A DNA stretch of 64,000 nucleotides from Methylophilaceae bacterium (GCA_013141125.1 JABFRO010000001.1:620001-684000); one strand, 5' to 3'. Shown: positions 28,276 through 38,108, numbered from the stretch's first letter. The notes: generated by a model from the sequence alone, not told the origin. Made by a program: numbers and translations.

Positions 28276-29592
28276 TTGAGTGGTCTATTTAAACCCGCAA
28301 CGCCACAAGCGCCATTAGCGGAGCAACTGCGCCCTAAAACATTGGATGAGGTAGTCGGCCAAGCGCATTTATTAGCCGCTGGCAAGCCATTACGCATCGC
28401 ATTTACTTCAGGTAAATTGCCTTCCATGATCTTGTGGGGGCCGCCAGGAGTAGGTAAAACCACATTGGCCAGGCTCATCGCCAATACTTCCGAGGCCGAT
28501 TTTATTCCAATCTCTGCCGTACTTTCAGGCATCAAGGATATTCGTGAGGCCATCGAACGTGCAGAACTCACTTTGCAACGCTCCGGGCGCCGCACTATTT
28601 TGTTTGTCGATGAAGTTCACCGCTTTAATAAAGGTCAGCAGGATGCTTTTCTGCCATTTGTAGAAAGCGGCCTTATCACCTTCATAGGCGCGACTACCGA
28701 AAACCCCTCGTTTGAAGTAAACAGCGCGCTACTCAGCCGTGCACAAGTGTTTGTATTAAAAGCCCTGACCGAATCCGAGCTGGACTTATTGCTGGATCGC
28801 GCGCTGGCTGTCATGACGAAAAATATAAACATCACGGCTGAAGCCCGCGAACAGATTCTGGCTTATGCCGATGGCGATGCGCGACGCTTGCTCAATTTTG
28901 TCGAAGGCTTGTTCAACGCCAGTCTGGCGGCAGGTATCAGCGAAATTGATGCGGACTTTTTGCAATCCACCATGGCCAGCAAAATGCGTCGTTTTGATAA
29001 AGGCGGCGAAGCGTTTTATGACCAGATTTCCGCCCTGCATAAATCTGTGCGCGGCTCCAACCCGGATGCCGCTCTGTATTGGATGCAACGCATGCTGGAT
29101 GGCGGCGCGGAACCGCTCTACGTAGGGCGGCGTTTGGTGCGCATGGCTATCGAAGACATCGGTCTGGCCGATCCGCGCGCACTGGAAATCTGCCTGAATG
29201 CCTGCCAAACCTATGAGCGTTTAGGCTCGCCGGAAGGTGAACTCGCCTTCGCCAACGCCGTGCTCTATCTCGCCATCGCCGCCAAAAGCAATGCCGCCTA
29301 TATGGCTTACAATCAGGTGAAAGCCTTTGTCGCCCAGGATCAATCGCGTCCGGTGCCACTGCATTTACGCAATGCCCCCACCAAATTGATGAAATCACTG
29401 GATTACGGCAAAGAATACCGCTACGCCCACAATGAAGACGAAGCCTATGCCGCAGGAGAACAATATCTGCCGGATGGGCTGGACGACTTGAAGTTTTACG
29501 AGCCTACCAGTCGCGGACTGGAAGCCAAGATCAGAGACAAACTGGCACATTTGCATGAGCTGGATTTGCAAGCGAAAGCCAAGAAAAAATAA
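28276..29592 (+). CDS. rarA: Replication-associated recombination protein A (RarA/MgsA)
   Basis: RarA is a clamp-loader-related AAA+ ATPase that acts at stalled replication forks. The 438-aa protein has Walker A GPPGVGKTT, Walker B LFVDEVHRFNK and sensor 1 FIGATTENPSFEVN, with the C-terminal tetramerisation domain (IEDIGLADPRALEICLNACQ). The start is TTG at 28276, giving MSGLFKP before the conserved PLAEQLRPKTLDEVVGQ; no closer ATG fits. In many proteobacteria rarA is directly followed by serS; here a toxin-antitoxin island intervenes. Confidence 0.95.
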   Translation: MSGLFKPATPQAPLAEQLRPKTLDEVVGQAHLLAAGKPLRIAFTSGKLPSMILWGPPGVGKTTLARLIANTSEADFIPISAVLSGIKDIREAIERAELTLQRSGRRTILFVDEVHRFNKGQQDAFLPFVESGLITFIGATTENPSFEVNSALLSRAQVFVLKALTESELDLLLDRALAVMTKNINITAEAREQILAYADGDARRLLNFVEGLFNASLAAGISEIDADFLQSTMASKMRRFDKGGEAFYDQISALHKSVRGSNPDAALYWMQRMLDGGAEPLYVGRRLVRMAIEDIGLADPRALEICLNACQTYERLGSPEGELAFANAVLYLAIAAKSNAAYMAYNQVKAFVAQDQSRPVPLHLRNAPTKLMKSLDYGKEYRYAHNEDEAYAAGEQYLPDGLDDLKFYEPTSRGLEAKIRDKLAHLHELDLQAKAKKK

Positions 29593-29724
29593 TAGGCAAT
29601 CGTTTATACCCAGCTGATTTTTTGTCAGAGATAACTACGATGATAATGCCTCTTGGTTACCATAACTTAACATTGATACAACTTCCCTTGAATCTAAAAA
29701 TCACTTCAACAAACTTGCTTTTAA

Positions 29725-29740
29725 GTAGCTTTAAAGCTAC
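29725..29740. promoter_or_regulatory. Perfect 16-bp palindrome, likely antitoxin operator
   Basis: GTAGCTTTAAAGCTAC is a perfect palindrome ending 10 bp before the toxin ATG at 29750. Toxin-antitoxin operons of the HigBA type are usually autorepressed through such sites, so this is the best candidate for the operator. Confidence 0.55.
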
Positions 29741-29749
29741 ATTTCTCTC

Positions 29750-30073
29750 ATGATTGAAGTCTTCCGATACCAGACTGTAGATGGTAAGGAGCCATTAACC
29801 GAGTGGCTTCAGTCACTATCTGATAATGCGGCGCAAGCCAAAATTCGAGTTCGCATCAAACGCCTGGAAGCAGGTAATTTTGGTGATTGTGAATCGGTAG
29901 GCGATGGCGTACATGAATTGCGGGAACATCTTGGCGCTGGTTATCGGGTGTACTTTGGCCGCCATGGTCAGATACTTGTAATTTTGCTTTGCGCAGGCTC
30001 CAAAAAATCGCAAGCAACAGACATCAAGACCGCCAAAGCATATTGGGAAGATTGGAAACGGAGGCAAGTATGA
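29750..30073 (+). CDS. HigB/RelE-type toxin (Gp49-like)
   Basis: A 107-aa protein of the phage-derived Gp49-like/HigB group of RelE-fold mRNA interferases, which cleave mRNA on the ribosome. Seen are the N-terminal EVFRYQTVDGKEPLTEWLQS and the core ELREHLGAGYRVYFGRHG followed by a strand, LVILLCAGSKKSQATDI. It overlaps the antitoxin gene by 4 bp, with the toxin first as in HigBA systems. Confidence 0.85.
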   Translation: MIEVFRYQTVDGKEPLTEWLQSLSDNAAQAKIRVRIKRLEAGNFGDCESVGDGVHELREHLGAGYRVYFGRHGQILVILLCAGSKKSQATDIKTAKAYWEDWKRRQV

Positions 30074-30402
30074 GCAAAAAACCAAAAGCAGCAGTATCTC
30101 ACCATGAGCGTGAGGTTGCCGAACTGCGTGCCGATCATGAATTGGCCGTCGAATATCTGAAAGCCGCCATGGCATCACTCGACAACCCGGATGACCGAGC
30201 CGCAGGACTGCTTGCGCTGCGAGCCGTTGCGGAAGCCTATGGTGGACTTGGCGCGGTAGCAGCGGAAGCCGGAATCAGCCGTGAATCGCTTTATCGCACA
30301 CTATCCGCAAAAGGCAATCCCACACTGAAAACACTACTGGCCGTGTTAAAAGCGGTTGGAATGAAACTTTCGGTAGAACCGAAACATCAGATTGCTGCTT
30401 AG
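30070..30402 (+). CDS. HigA-like addiction-module antitoxin (HTH)
   Basis: A 110-aa partner of the preceding toxin. The C-terminal half is a helix-turn-helix of the putative addiction-module antidote family (GGLGAVAAEAGISRESLYRTL, then NPTLKTLLAVLKAVGMKL), which binds the operator; the N-terminal helical part should wrap the toxin. ATG 30070 overlaps the toxin TGA (ATGA). The frame is open further upstream inside the toxin gene, but the overlap start is the natural one. Confidence 0.88.
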   Translation: MSKKPKAAVSHHEREVAELRADHELAVEYLKAAMASLDNPDDRAAGLLALRAVAEAYGGLGAVAAEAGISRESLYRTLSAKGNPTLKTLLAVLKAVGMKLSVEPKHQIAA

Positions 30403-30497
30403 CTGCATAAGGCACAATGACTTCCAGTTAATGCGCTCCATACTTGCTGTTAAACGTTTGTAGCATACTTAAACAAGTACAGTTAAAGGATTAACCT

Positions 30498-30776
30498 ATG
30501 CGGTACGCAATCGTTGTTGAAAAAACAGAAAACAATTTTTCAGCCTACGTCCCGGACTTACCGGGCTGCGTTGCTACCGGTTTCACCATCGAAGAAACCG
30601 AACGTGAAATTCGTGAAGCGATGGGATTTCACCTTGAAGGGCTTGCTGAAGATGGCTTACCTATTCCGCAACCAACAAGCATTGTTGAGTACCTTGAGAT
30701 TGCGGCTTCACTCATCACGTGCTATCACTGTGTCCAATTGCAGTATGCCTCAACGGGTGTCAAATATCGAGTCTGA
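30498..30776 (+). CDS. Orphan HicB-type antitoxin with altered C-terminus
   Basis: Residues 1-70 match the HicB antitoxin RNase-H-like domain (YAIVVEKTENNFSAYVPDLP, then TIEETEREIREAMGFHLEGL and PTSIVEYLEIA). The remaining 22 residues (SLITCYHCVQLQ...) are not HicB-like and coincide with the start of foreign sequence. No HicA toxin frame is found in the 95 bp upstream, where it is normally encoded, or immediately downstream. The gene is therefore an orphan and may be non-functional. Confidence 0.7.
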   Translation: MRYAIVVEKTENNFSAYVPDLPGCVATGFTIEETEREIREAMGFHLEGLAEDGLPIPQPTSIVEYLEIAASLITCYHCVQLQYASTGVKYRV

Positions 30777-30788
30777 CCCCATTTCATT

Positions 30789-30977
30789 CATAGCCCTGAG
30801 CTGAATCCGGAAGAGCGTTTGAATGCGAACTTGAAACAAAACATGGGGCGGCGCGTGCCGGCAAGAACCAAAGTTAAATTGCACAAGGCGGCCACCGAGC
30901 ATATGGAGGATTTGGCACAAAAACCTGAGCGGATAAAATCATTCTTTCAGGATGCCCATGTTAAATATGCCGCTTAA
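30789..30977 (+). pseudogene. IS630-family transposase, C-terminal remnant
   Basis: Reading from 30789 gives about 62 codons ending in TAA at 30975-30977. They match the end of IS630 transposases: HSPELNPEERLNANLKQ (with the last catalytic Glu context), GRRVPARTKVKLHKAA, and a terminal KSFFQDAHVKYAA. No start codon or catalytic N-terminus precedes it; the sequence upstream belongs to the HicB gene. This is a dead fragment marking past transposition. Confidence 0.85.
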
Positions 30978-31143
30978 GAGTTATTTGGGCGGAATCAATA
31001 GCCAAAATTTCATTGATGCTGCTGGGACTGAAAACATCGCTAAAATCCTCAATGATAGAAATAAACCATGATAACGCGGTAAGGTGCCATCCGGAATAAT
31101 GGTGTCACCCATTAACACGATAAAATGGGCATAGCAAGCGTAT

Positions 31144-31191
31144 GGCGGATGAGCGTAGCGTTATCCGCCGTATATAAGCCTCCATACGGCG
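31144..31191 (+). repeat. REP-like repeat, copy 1 (left of vapBC)
   Basis: An imperfect palindrome at 31144-31169 (GGCGGAT...ATCCGCC around GAGCGTAGCG) followed by a second hairpin with CGCCGTAT and ATACGGCG arms. The same pair of hairpins recurs in inverted orientation at 32047-32095, and a related core at 49143-49219. Confidence 0.8.
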
Positions 31192-31284
31192 CAATGCGCT
31201 GCGCTTATTGACGCCTTACATCACTACATCACAAAGAAACAGCCTGCACAGGGCGCATTTATCCCAATTGATGTTTATTCGCAC

Positions 31285-31298
31285 TTTTGCATGCAAAA
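31285..31298. promoter_or_regulatory. 14-bp perfect palindrome upstream of vapBC
   Basis: TTTTGCATGCAAAA lies just upstream of the predicted promoter of the antitoxin-toxin pair and is a plausible operator, since Phd/VapB-type antitoxins bind palindromes. Confidence 0.4.
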
Positions 31299-31307
31299 TA
31301 TTCCAAC

Positions 31308-31336
31308 TTGCCTTTCTTCTTGCAAAAGCATAATCT
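31308..31336 (+). promoter_or_regulatory. Sigma-70-type promoter for the vapBC-like pair
   Basis: -35 TTGCCT at 31308-31313 and -10 TAATCT at 31331-31336 with a 17-bp spacer. The antitoxin ATG is 29 bp downstream of the -10 box. Confidence 0.5.
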
Positions 31337-31365
31337 AGCCAGACTGGACAGAATGGAGATGCGTC

Positions 31366-31623
31366 ATGGCAACAACCTGGCAATTACAAGAGGCAAAAAA
31401 CCGGTTCAGTGAAGTCGTGGAAGAGGCAATTAAGCATGGGCCGCAAACCGTGACCAGGCATGGGCGCGAGGCAGTGGTGGTGATGTCGATTGAAGATTAT
31501 CGACGCTTGCAAACGCCCAAAACGACTTTGCTGGAGTGTTTGCAAGTGCCCGCGCAATATGCAGTGGAACTCGATTTAACGCGCGATCAGGACATGGGCA
31601 GAGCATTGCCGAGTTTTGAGTGA
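31366..31623 (+). CDS. Phd/YefM-family antitoxin
   Basis: An 85-aa antitoxin with the Phd/YefM DNA-binding fold (WQLQEAKNRFSEVVEEAIKH, then GPQTVTRHGREAVVVMSIED), and a C-terminal toxin-neutralising tail containing LDLTRDQDMGRALPSFE. It overlaps the PIN-domain toxin gene start (TGATG). It likely represses its own operon and neutralises the partner RNase. Confidence 0.88.
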   Translation: MATTWQLQEAKNRFSEVVEEAIKHGPQTVTRHGREAVVVMSIEDYRRLQTPKTTLLECLQVPAQYAVELDLTRDQDMGRALPSFE

Positions 31624-32078
31624 TGCGGTATTTACTTGATACCTGTGTTATCTCTGAATTTACCAAACCCCAACCATCGCCAACCGTTATTCAATGGCTG
31701 GCGGCACAGGATGAATTTAACCTGACCCTCTGCACGCCCACCATTTATGAGTTGAAACGCGGCATTGAGCGCCTGGAAGCCGGTAAGCGCAAAACGTTTT
31801 TGCAGCTATGGCTGGAAAATAATGTCATCGAGCGCTTTGAACAACGCCTTTATAATATAGATGCCGATGTGGCGCTGTGCTGGGGTGAAATGCAGAGCAA
31901 ACTTGAGCGTGTCGGCAAACCTATGCCGGTATTGGGCAGCCTGATTGCGGCAACGGCAATTTTTCATGATTTAACTTTGGTCACGCGCAATATCAAGGAT
32001 TTTGAAATCAGCGGGGTTAAATTATTCAACCCTTGGGATATTTATCCGCCGTATGGTGGCTTAACATACGGCGGATAA
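31623..32078 (+). CDS. VapC-type PIN-domain toxin
   Basis: A 151-aa PIN-domain ribonuclease. The acidic metal-binding residues are visible: Asp in MRYLLDTCVISEF, Glu in TIYELKRGIERLE, Asp in DADVALCWGEM, and the distal TRNIKDFEISGVKLFNPW motif. Start ATG 31623 overlaps the antitoxin TGA. The last 10 residues (PPYGGLTYGG) and the stop are encoded by the REP-like repeat at 32042-32095, so the native C-terminus was probably replaced; the catalytic core is intact. Confidence 0.87.
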   Translation: MRYLLDTCVISEFTKPQPSPTVIQWLAAQDEFNLTLCTPTIYELKRGIERLEAGKRKTFLQLWLENNVIERFEQRLYNIDADVALCWGEMQSKLERVGKPMPVLGSLIAATAIFHDLTLVTRNIKDFEISGVKLFNPWDIYPPYGGLTYGG

Positions 32079-32095
32079 CGCTACGCTCATCCGCC
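32042..32095 (-). repeat. REP-like repeat, copy 2 (right of vapBC, inverted)
   Basis: A perfect 14-bp hairpin (TTATCCGCCGTATG at 32042-32055 with 32065-32078) followed by the GGATAACGCTACGCTCATCC core to 32095. In reverse complement, 32047-32095 is nearly identical to 31144-31191. It runs into the end of the toxin gene. Confidence 0.82.
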
Positions 32096-32110
32096 CTACT
32101 TTGATTATAT

Positions 32111-32137
32111 GGATTCCCACCTGCGCGGGAATGACAG
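32111..32137. repeat. Single arm of the ATTCCCGC/GCGGGAAT repeat family
   Basis: GGATTCCCACCTGCGCGGG followed by AATGACAG forms a short imperfect hairpin. It belongs to the same family as the paired arms at 57389-57457 and 59562-59629. Confidence 0.65.
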
Positions 32138-32199
32138 TCCAGCCAACGTTGAATCATTAAGTAGCAGAATAAGTAATCAATAATTTACTGGAGTAATAA

Positions 32200-33492
<1,293 letters not shown>

Positions 33493-33504
33493 CCCAAGCC
33501 CAGT

Positions 33505-34944
33505 TCAAGGCGCAGGCGTTGAGCGAGCATCCAGCCAGGCCAGATTGAAACTGGGCAAAACTGGCTGGTGTTTGGGGGAGAATTTTTCCAGTATGCTGTG
33601 ATAAGTACGTATGGATTCAACAAAAATAACCGGTGCCCCGCCTCTGGCATAGCCATATTTAACGGTGGAATAATATTTTTGCTGATTAAGCAAAGGCAGA
33701 GTTTTTTTAACGTCAGCCCAACTATCCGGGTTGAGTTTCATGCGCTTGGCCAAAGCGCGCGCATCCAGCAAATGCGCATAGCCAATATTGTAAGCGGCCA
33801 GCGCCATCCAGGTACGATCCGGCTCTGGTACTGCATCAGGAATGGTGTCCGCCATCTGCTTTACATAGCGCGCACCTGCCGGAATGCTTTGTTTGGGATC
33901 CAGCCTATTGGTAACGCCCAGCAAATCTGCGGTAGCTTCGGTCAGCATCATGAGTCCGCGCACATTGGTAGGCGAAGTGTTAAAAGTATCCCAATGCGAT
34001 TCCTGATAACTGATGGCAGCCAGCAAACGCCAATCCAGATCTGTCGTCTCCTGCGCTTGTTTAAACAGACGAATATATTGCGGCAGTAGTGTACGTGATC
34101 GACTAAGAAAAGTGGTGACATCCAGCGGATTCAAGCGCTCGGAATGCCCGTAATAGCGGTCTATCAGATTGCGCAGGGTGCCATCTTTTTTAATACGCGT
34201 AAAAAAAACATTGGCTTTATCATATAGCCAGGGGTCAACAGATTTGGGGAAAGCCCAGGCTATTTTTTCCGGCTCCCCCAGCGCCATGCCCTGCCCCAGG
34301 TTGGGGTAATAATTCTGCATAAGCGTGACCAGATGATCGTCGGCAACCGTATAGTCCACCAAGCCTTCCGCCACTTGTTCCAACAACTCGTCTGCCCCCA
34401 CATTGGGCAGCGCCTGCCAGCGCAAGGCGGGCAATTTTTGCACCAGACTACTCAAGCGTTCCGCATAGCTGGTGCCAGCGGGCACGGCGACTCTTTTCCC
34501 AAGCAAGTCCTGCACAGTATTGGGTGCGTTATTTTCTTCCTTATTGAAAACCACCTGCTGCTGAACCGATTGATATGGCACCGAGAATTTGACCAGATGC
34601 TGACGCAGATGGGTAATGCTCAAATCAGCAGCCGCGACATGTGCTTTGCCCTTGAGTAAAGTCGGGATCACCTCGGTGATGTTATCCACCACGACAAATT
34701 TGACGCTGTACTCCTTGCCTAAATCCTGCACAAACAAATTGACCAAGTCATACTCCAAACCGGAATAGGTATTGGTATCGTTGACGAAATAAGTATTGGG
34801 GCCATTATGCGTAACAACTATCAACTCCTTAGTCAGCCTGACACTCGGTAAAAGTTCAGCATGTGTTTTAGGCACCGGATTAGTTGGCTCCATGCAGCCA
34901 TGCAACGCAAAAGTCAGGGGTAAAATCAATAACGCACGTTTCAT
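33505..34944 (-). CDS. MltF-type lytic transglycosylase (SBP3 + SLT domains)
   Basis: A 479-aa predicted outer-membrane lipoprotein, with lipobox FALHGCM at Cys17. Residues about 40-265 form a family-3 solute-binding-like domain (DTNTYSGLEYDLVNLFVQ, GKRVAVPAGTSYAERL) that regulates activity in MltF. Residues about 290-450 form the SLT domain, with catalytic Glu in AAISYQESHWD followed by GLMMLTEATADLLG. It cleaves peptidoglycan and acts in wall recycling. E. coli MltF shares this domain order. Confidence 0.92.
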   Translation of the reverse strand: MKRALLILPLTFALHGCMEPTNPVPKTHAELLPSVRLTKELIVVTHNGPNTYFVNDTNTYSGLEYDLVNLFVQDLGKEYSVKFVVVDNITEVIPTLLKGKAHVAAADLSITHLRQHLVKFSVPYQSVQQQVVFNKEENNAPNTVQDLLGKRVAVPAGTSYAERLSSLVQKLPALRWQALPNVGADELLEQVAEGLVDYTVADDHLVTLMQNYYPNLGQGMALGEPEKIAWAFPKSVDPWLYDKANVFFTRIKKDGTLRNLIDRYYGHSERLNPLDVTTFLSRSRTLLPQYIRLFKQAQETTDLDWRLLAAISYQESHWDTFNTSPTNVRGLMMLTEATADLLGVTNRLDPKQSIPAGARYVKQMADTIPDAVPEPDRTWMALAAYNIGYAHLLDARALAKRMKLNPDSWADVKKTLPLLNQQKYYSTVKYGYARGGAPVIFVESIRTYHSILEKFSPKHQPVLPSFNLAWLDARSTPAP

Positions 34945-35129
34945 TCGAAGTGTCGCTTATTAAGTTCCGCAATCGTCGGTTGTGGATTATGGTTATATAG
35001 ATAAAGTTTTTCATTGTAAGCAATTTCAAAAAAAAGCCAAGTGCTTTTAAGTTGCACAAAAATCCCATGTAATCCTGATCCGGTTAAACCGTATAATTCT
35101 ACAATTCTATTCCAGGTCTTAATGCACCC

Positions 35130-35915
35130 ATGTTGATACACCCACAGTTTGATCCTGTTGCCATTCATTTGGGTCCTTTAGCTATTCATTGGTACGGCTT
35201 GATGTATCTCATCGCTTTCATGGCATTTTTAGCCGCAGGCAAGTGGCAAATAGCCAACCGGCCATGGCACGCCTGGACACCCACCATGCTCGACGATGTG
35301 CTATTTTACGGGGCATTAGGGGTTATTTTAGGCGGCAGACTCGGTTATGTGATTTTTTACCAGCCTAGCTACTTCCTACACCATCCGCTGGATATTTTCA
35401 TGACATGGAAAGGCGGCATGAGCTTTCACGGCGGCTTTCTAGGCGTGTTGACCGCCATGTGGCTATTTTGCCGATCACGCAAATTATCCTTTTTACGCGT
35501 GATGGATTTTATTGCACCGCTGGTACCGCTGGGCCTGGGTGCCGGACGCTTGGGGAATTTCATCAATGGCGAGCTATGGGGACGCACTACCGATTTACCT
35601 TGGGGCATGGTGTTTCAAAATGCAGATGCCCTGCCCCGCCATCCTTCACAACTTTATCAATTTGGGCTGGAAGGCATCCTGCTGTTCAGCCTGCTGTGGT
35701 GGTTTTCCAGCAAACCGCGCCCGGTAGGCGCTATTTCTGCCCTATTTCTGATTGGTTATGGCGTAGGTAGATTTTTAGTGGAATTTGCACGTGAACCAGA
35801 TAGTTATCTGGGATTACTGTCTTTGGGCTTAAGCATGGGGCAATGGCTTTCATTGCCTATGATACTGATTGGAATCTGGATGTTACGCTGGGCAAATGCC
35901 AGTAACGGCAACTAA
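35130..35915 (+). CDS. lgt: Prolipoprotein diacylglyceryl transferase
   Basis: Lgt transfers diacylglyceryl from phosphatidylglycerol to the lipobox cysteine of prolipoproteins, the first step in lipoprotein maturation at the inner membrane. The 261-aa protein has about seven hydrophobic helices, the FHGGFLGVL loop with its conserved His, and the family signature [16 protein letters not shown]. An alternative upstream start is not supported. It diverges from the MltF-like gene and converges with nifO. Confidence 0.96.
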   Translation: MLIHPQFDPVAIHLGPLAIHWYGLMYLIAFMAFLAAGKWQIANRPWHAWTPTMLDDVLFYGALGVILGGRLGYVIFYQPSYFLHHPLDIFMTWKGGMSFHGGFLGVLTAMWLFCRSRKLSFLRVMDFIAPLVPLGLGAGRLGNFINGELWGRTTDLPWGMVFQNADALPRHPSQLYQFGLEGILLFSLLWWFSSKPRPVGAISALFLIGYGVGRFLVEFAREPDSYLGLLSLGLSMGQWLSLPMILIGIWMLRWANASNGN

Positions 35916-35919
35916 AACG

Positions 35920-36315
35920 TCATCGCTGCTTGGGACAGTTTTCCAAATCAGTAGCAGGCTTTCTATTCAAACCCAGCCAGGCATCAATCACTTCAACATC
36001 AAAACCTATTTCGCGCCGTCCGTCGGCTTCAATCAACGGGCGGCGGATTAGCAGCGGTTCGGCACGCATCATGGCGAGCGCAGTTTCGGCATCGATTAGC
36101 TCCGGATTCACCTCACCGGATTTGACCTTGGGCGCGGCACGGTTGAACCATTCCGCTACAGGTCGTTTACCAAAGAAGGCCAGCAGACGCGCTTTTGTCC
36201 AGGCTTCGATAAGCAGATTTTGGGCAAGTACCGTATGTCCGGCGGCGGCGAGCAACACTTTTTGGCGGGTATTGTTAACACAGCCGGGTTTTTCGTAAAA
36301 AGTCACAATAGCCAT
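35920..36315 (-). CDS. nifO: NifO, nitrogenase-associated ArsC-like protein
   Basis: A 131-aa thioredoxin-fold protein of the ArsC/Spx-like nitrogenase-associated family. Characteristic segments are FYEKPGCVNNTRQKVLLAAAG, with a CxxNxRQ active-site-like motif, and PLLIRRPLIEADGRREIGF. In Azotobacter NifO has been linked to nitrate effects and molybdenum use; the exact activity is unproven. It is the last gene of the leftward draT-draG-nifO string, 20 bp after draG. Confidence 0.85.
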   Translation of the reverse strand: MAIVTFYEKPGCVNNTRQKVLLAAAGHTVLAQNLLIEAWTKARLLAFFGKRPVAEWFNRAAPKVKSGEVNPELIDAETALAMMRAEPLLIRRPLIEADGRREIGFDVEVIDAWLGLNRKPATDLENCPKQR

Positions 36316-36334
36316 GGTTTTATTCCTGATGAGT

Positions 36335-37207
36335 TCAACCGTGTAATTTTAACAATTCAAAAGTTTGGTATTCGATTTCCGCTTTAACTTCCATATCCAA
36401 GCGCTGCAACCAGCGCTGAGGAATAGCTTCTGCGCCATACAGCGCCCCGGCTAGCATACCGACGATGGCTCCGGTAGTATCGGCATCTTCGCCGCAATTG
36501 ACGGTTTCAACTACACAGTTTTCAAAACTGTTGGTATTAAAGAAATGATGCAATACAGTTTGCATGGTGTCCACAATATAACCACTGGCGCGGCCGGGAT
36601 AGGGTACAAAGCGGAATTGCGGGTGCGCTGCAACCAAGGCATCTGCAAGTTTGCGACATTCAGTAATTCCGTTTCCTGCCAGCAGTAAATGTAGCATACG
36701 CCCCAGCGTTAACGTGGCAGCATCAGATAGTTCATGGTGGTGGGTAATATGCGCTTGCTCAATCGCGGCCTGTGCAAAAGCGGCATCATCGCCAAAGGTA
36801 GCCAATGCAATAGGCAGAATACGCATGGCGGCTCCATTGCCGCCATCGCCCTCGCTAGGCAGGCCATGCAGTGAACCATCCAGCATATAACGGCGTATGC
36901 CACGGCGGCAGGTGTTGCCAACATCAATTGGATGATGCTTGAGCCATGCGGCCAAATGTTCAGCGGCAATATGTGCATCCCAACGTTCGGCTTTTAGCCA
37001 AGCACGCCCCAGATAAAGCGACATTTCAGTGTCATCAGTGATTTGGCCGGGTTTTAATTTGAGCCAACCGCCGCCGGTCATTTCCGTGTGCAAGCCATGT
37101 TGGGCGATTTCGCGTTTAGTGAGAAACTCCACCGGCGCACCTAGCGCGTCACCAACCGCCAAACCTAGATAGGCTCCCAATGCTTTAGCATGAAGTTGAT
37201 TAGGCAT
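36335..37207 (-). CDS. draG: ADP-ribosyl-[dinitrogen reductase] hydrolase
   Basis: DraG removes ADP-ribose from the target arginine of NifH, reactivating nitrogenase. The 290-aa dimanganese hydrolase shows the conserved acidic metal-site segments GLAVGDALGAPVEF, GQITDDTEMSLYLG and NCGEDADTTGAIVGMLAGA. It overlaps draT by 8 bp (37200-37207), so the opposing enzymes are translationally coupled. Presence of both implies post-translational switch-off in response to ammonium or energy state. Confidence 0.95.
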   Translation of the reverse strand: MPNQLHAKALGAYLGLAVGDALGAPVEFLTKREIAQHGLHTEMTGGGWLKLKPGQITDDTEMSLYLGRAWLKAERWDAHIAAEHLAAWLKHHPIDVGNTCRRGIRRYMLDGSLHGLPSEGDGGNGAAMRILPIALATFGDDAAFAQAAIEQAHITHHHELSDAATLTLGRMLHLLLAGNGITECRKLADALVAAHPQFRFVPYPGRASGYIVDTMQTVLHHFFNTNSFENCVVETVNCGEDADTTGAIVGMLAGALYGAEAIPQRWLQRLDMEVKAEIEYQTFELLKLHG

Positions 37208-38027
37208 AGCTCGCTTTCACTTGAAAATAGCCACCCAGCGCAAGCACCTCGCCCTCACCGGCCAGTATGGGTTTCCCCAGCAAACCGGGGAAGAACAGCA
37301 ATTTAACCACGGGTACTTTAACTTCAAGTATCCAGTCACCAAATTCGTCAGCGCGCTCTCGTGATGTGGTAAATGAGACCAGGTTATTGAGCTTGACTAA
37401 ACACTGGCCTTTTTTCAGCTGGGTATCAGACATGGTCGGTTCGTCATGGCTATTGACTCCACGCCAAAGCGTTACCCAATCACCAAATGGCAGGTGAAAA
37501 CGCTGTACAACAAACTGACAGTATTCATAAAGTAAATCCAATTGCATTTGTATGCTATTACTGTGAAATCGGCTGGAAAACTTTTCTTCCAAATAGTGCA
37601 TCCAAGCCTCTGAAGGATAATGTTGCAACGGCACTCGATGAAAACTGGGTGACATACCGAAACGACTTTCCACCCAACCTTTGAGCACGGCACCTTGCGG
37701 ACTATTGGAATCAAAGCCCCAGCCTTCCATCAGCTTGTGATAACTGGGACGAAAGCGGCGTTTTTCAGCATGTTGTATTTCATATTCACTTGGATGTAGC
37801 TGAAACACAATATCCATATAACGTTGAAACTTTTCGGCGGCATCTGCCATATCACTGGCTTCTTCCAATAAATGAAACAAGCCGCGATGCGTTTCACGCG
37901 CACCGGCGATTCTGAGGCGTTGCGGGTGATCGTTGAATTCAGTCGAGGCAATCAGCCAAGCGGGAATTCCAACCAGATTGGTGGAATACCAGCTTTGCGG
38001 ATTGTGATATTTATCTATGTCCGACAT
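37200..38027 (-). CDS. draT: NAD+-dinitrogen-reductase ADP-ribosyltransferase
   Basis: DraT inactivates nitrogenase by ADP-ribosylating one NifH arginine; NifH in this window has that residue (Arg102). The 275-aa protein has family features NLVGIPAWLIASTEFNDHPQ, LWRGVNSHDE and TSRERADEFGDWILEVKVP, and an acidic GEGEVLALGGYF segment near the C-terminus, typical for the transferase Glu. It overlaps draG and is 81 bp downstream of the unrecognised protein at 38109. Confidence 0.95.
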   Translation of the reverse strand: MSDIDKYHNPQSWYSTNLVGIPAWLIASTEFNDHPQRLRIAGARETHRGLFHLLEEASDMADAAEKFQRYMDIVFQLHPSEYEIQHAEKRRFRPSYHKLMEGWGFDSNSPQGAVLKGWVESRFGMSPSFHRVPLQHYPSEAWMHYLEEKFSSRFHSNSIQMQLDLLYEYCQFVVQRFHLPFGDWVTLWRGVNSHDEPTMSDTQLKKGQCLVKLNNLVSFTTSRERADEFGDWILEVKVPVVKLLFFPGLLGKPILAGEGEVLALGGYFQVKASYA

Positions 38028-38039
38028 TAGCCTGTATCA

Positions 38040-38060
38040 CCCTGCTCAATTAGAGCAGGG
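38040..38060. repeat. 8-bp stem hairpin between draT and upstream gene
   Basis: CCCTGCTC at 38040-38047 pairs perfectly with 38053-38060 across a 5-nt loop. There is no U-tract after it in the leftward direction, so an mRNA processing or stability element is more likely than a terminator. Confidence 0.45.
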
Positions 38061-38108
38061 AATCATCATGTTAAACACCAAGATTAGCGGTCAACTGAGG
38101 TCTCTAGG

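Noticed and set aside
30514-30804. Alternative frame overlapping the HicB gene
   Set aside because: Low-quality composition and no homology; the HicB frame explains the region.
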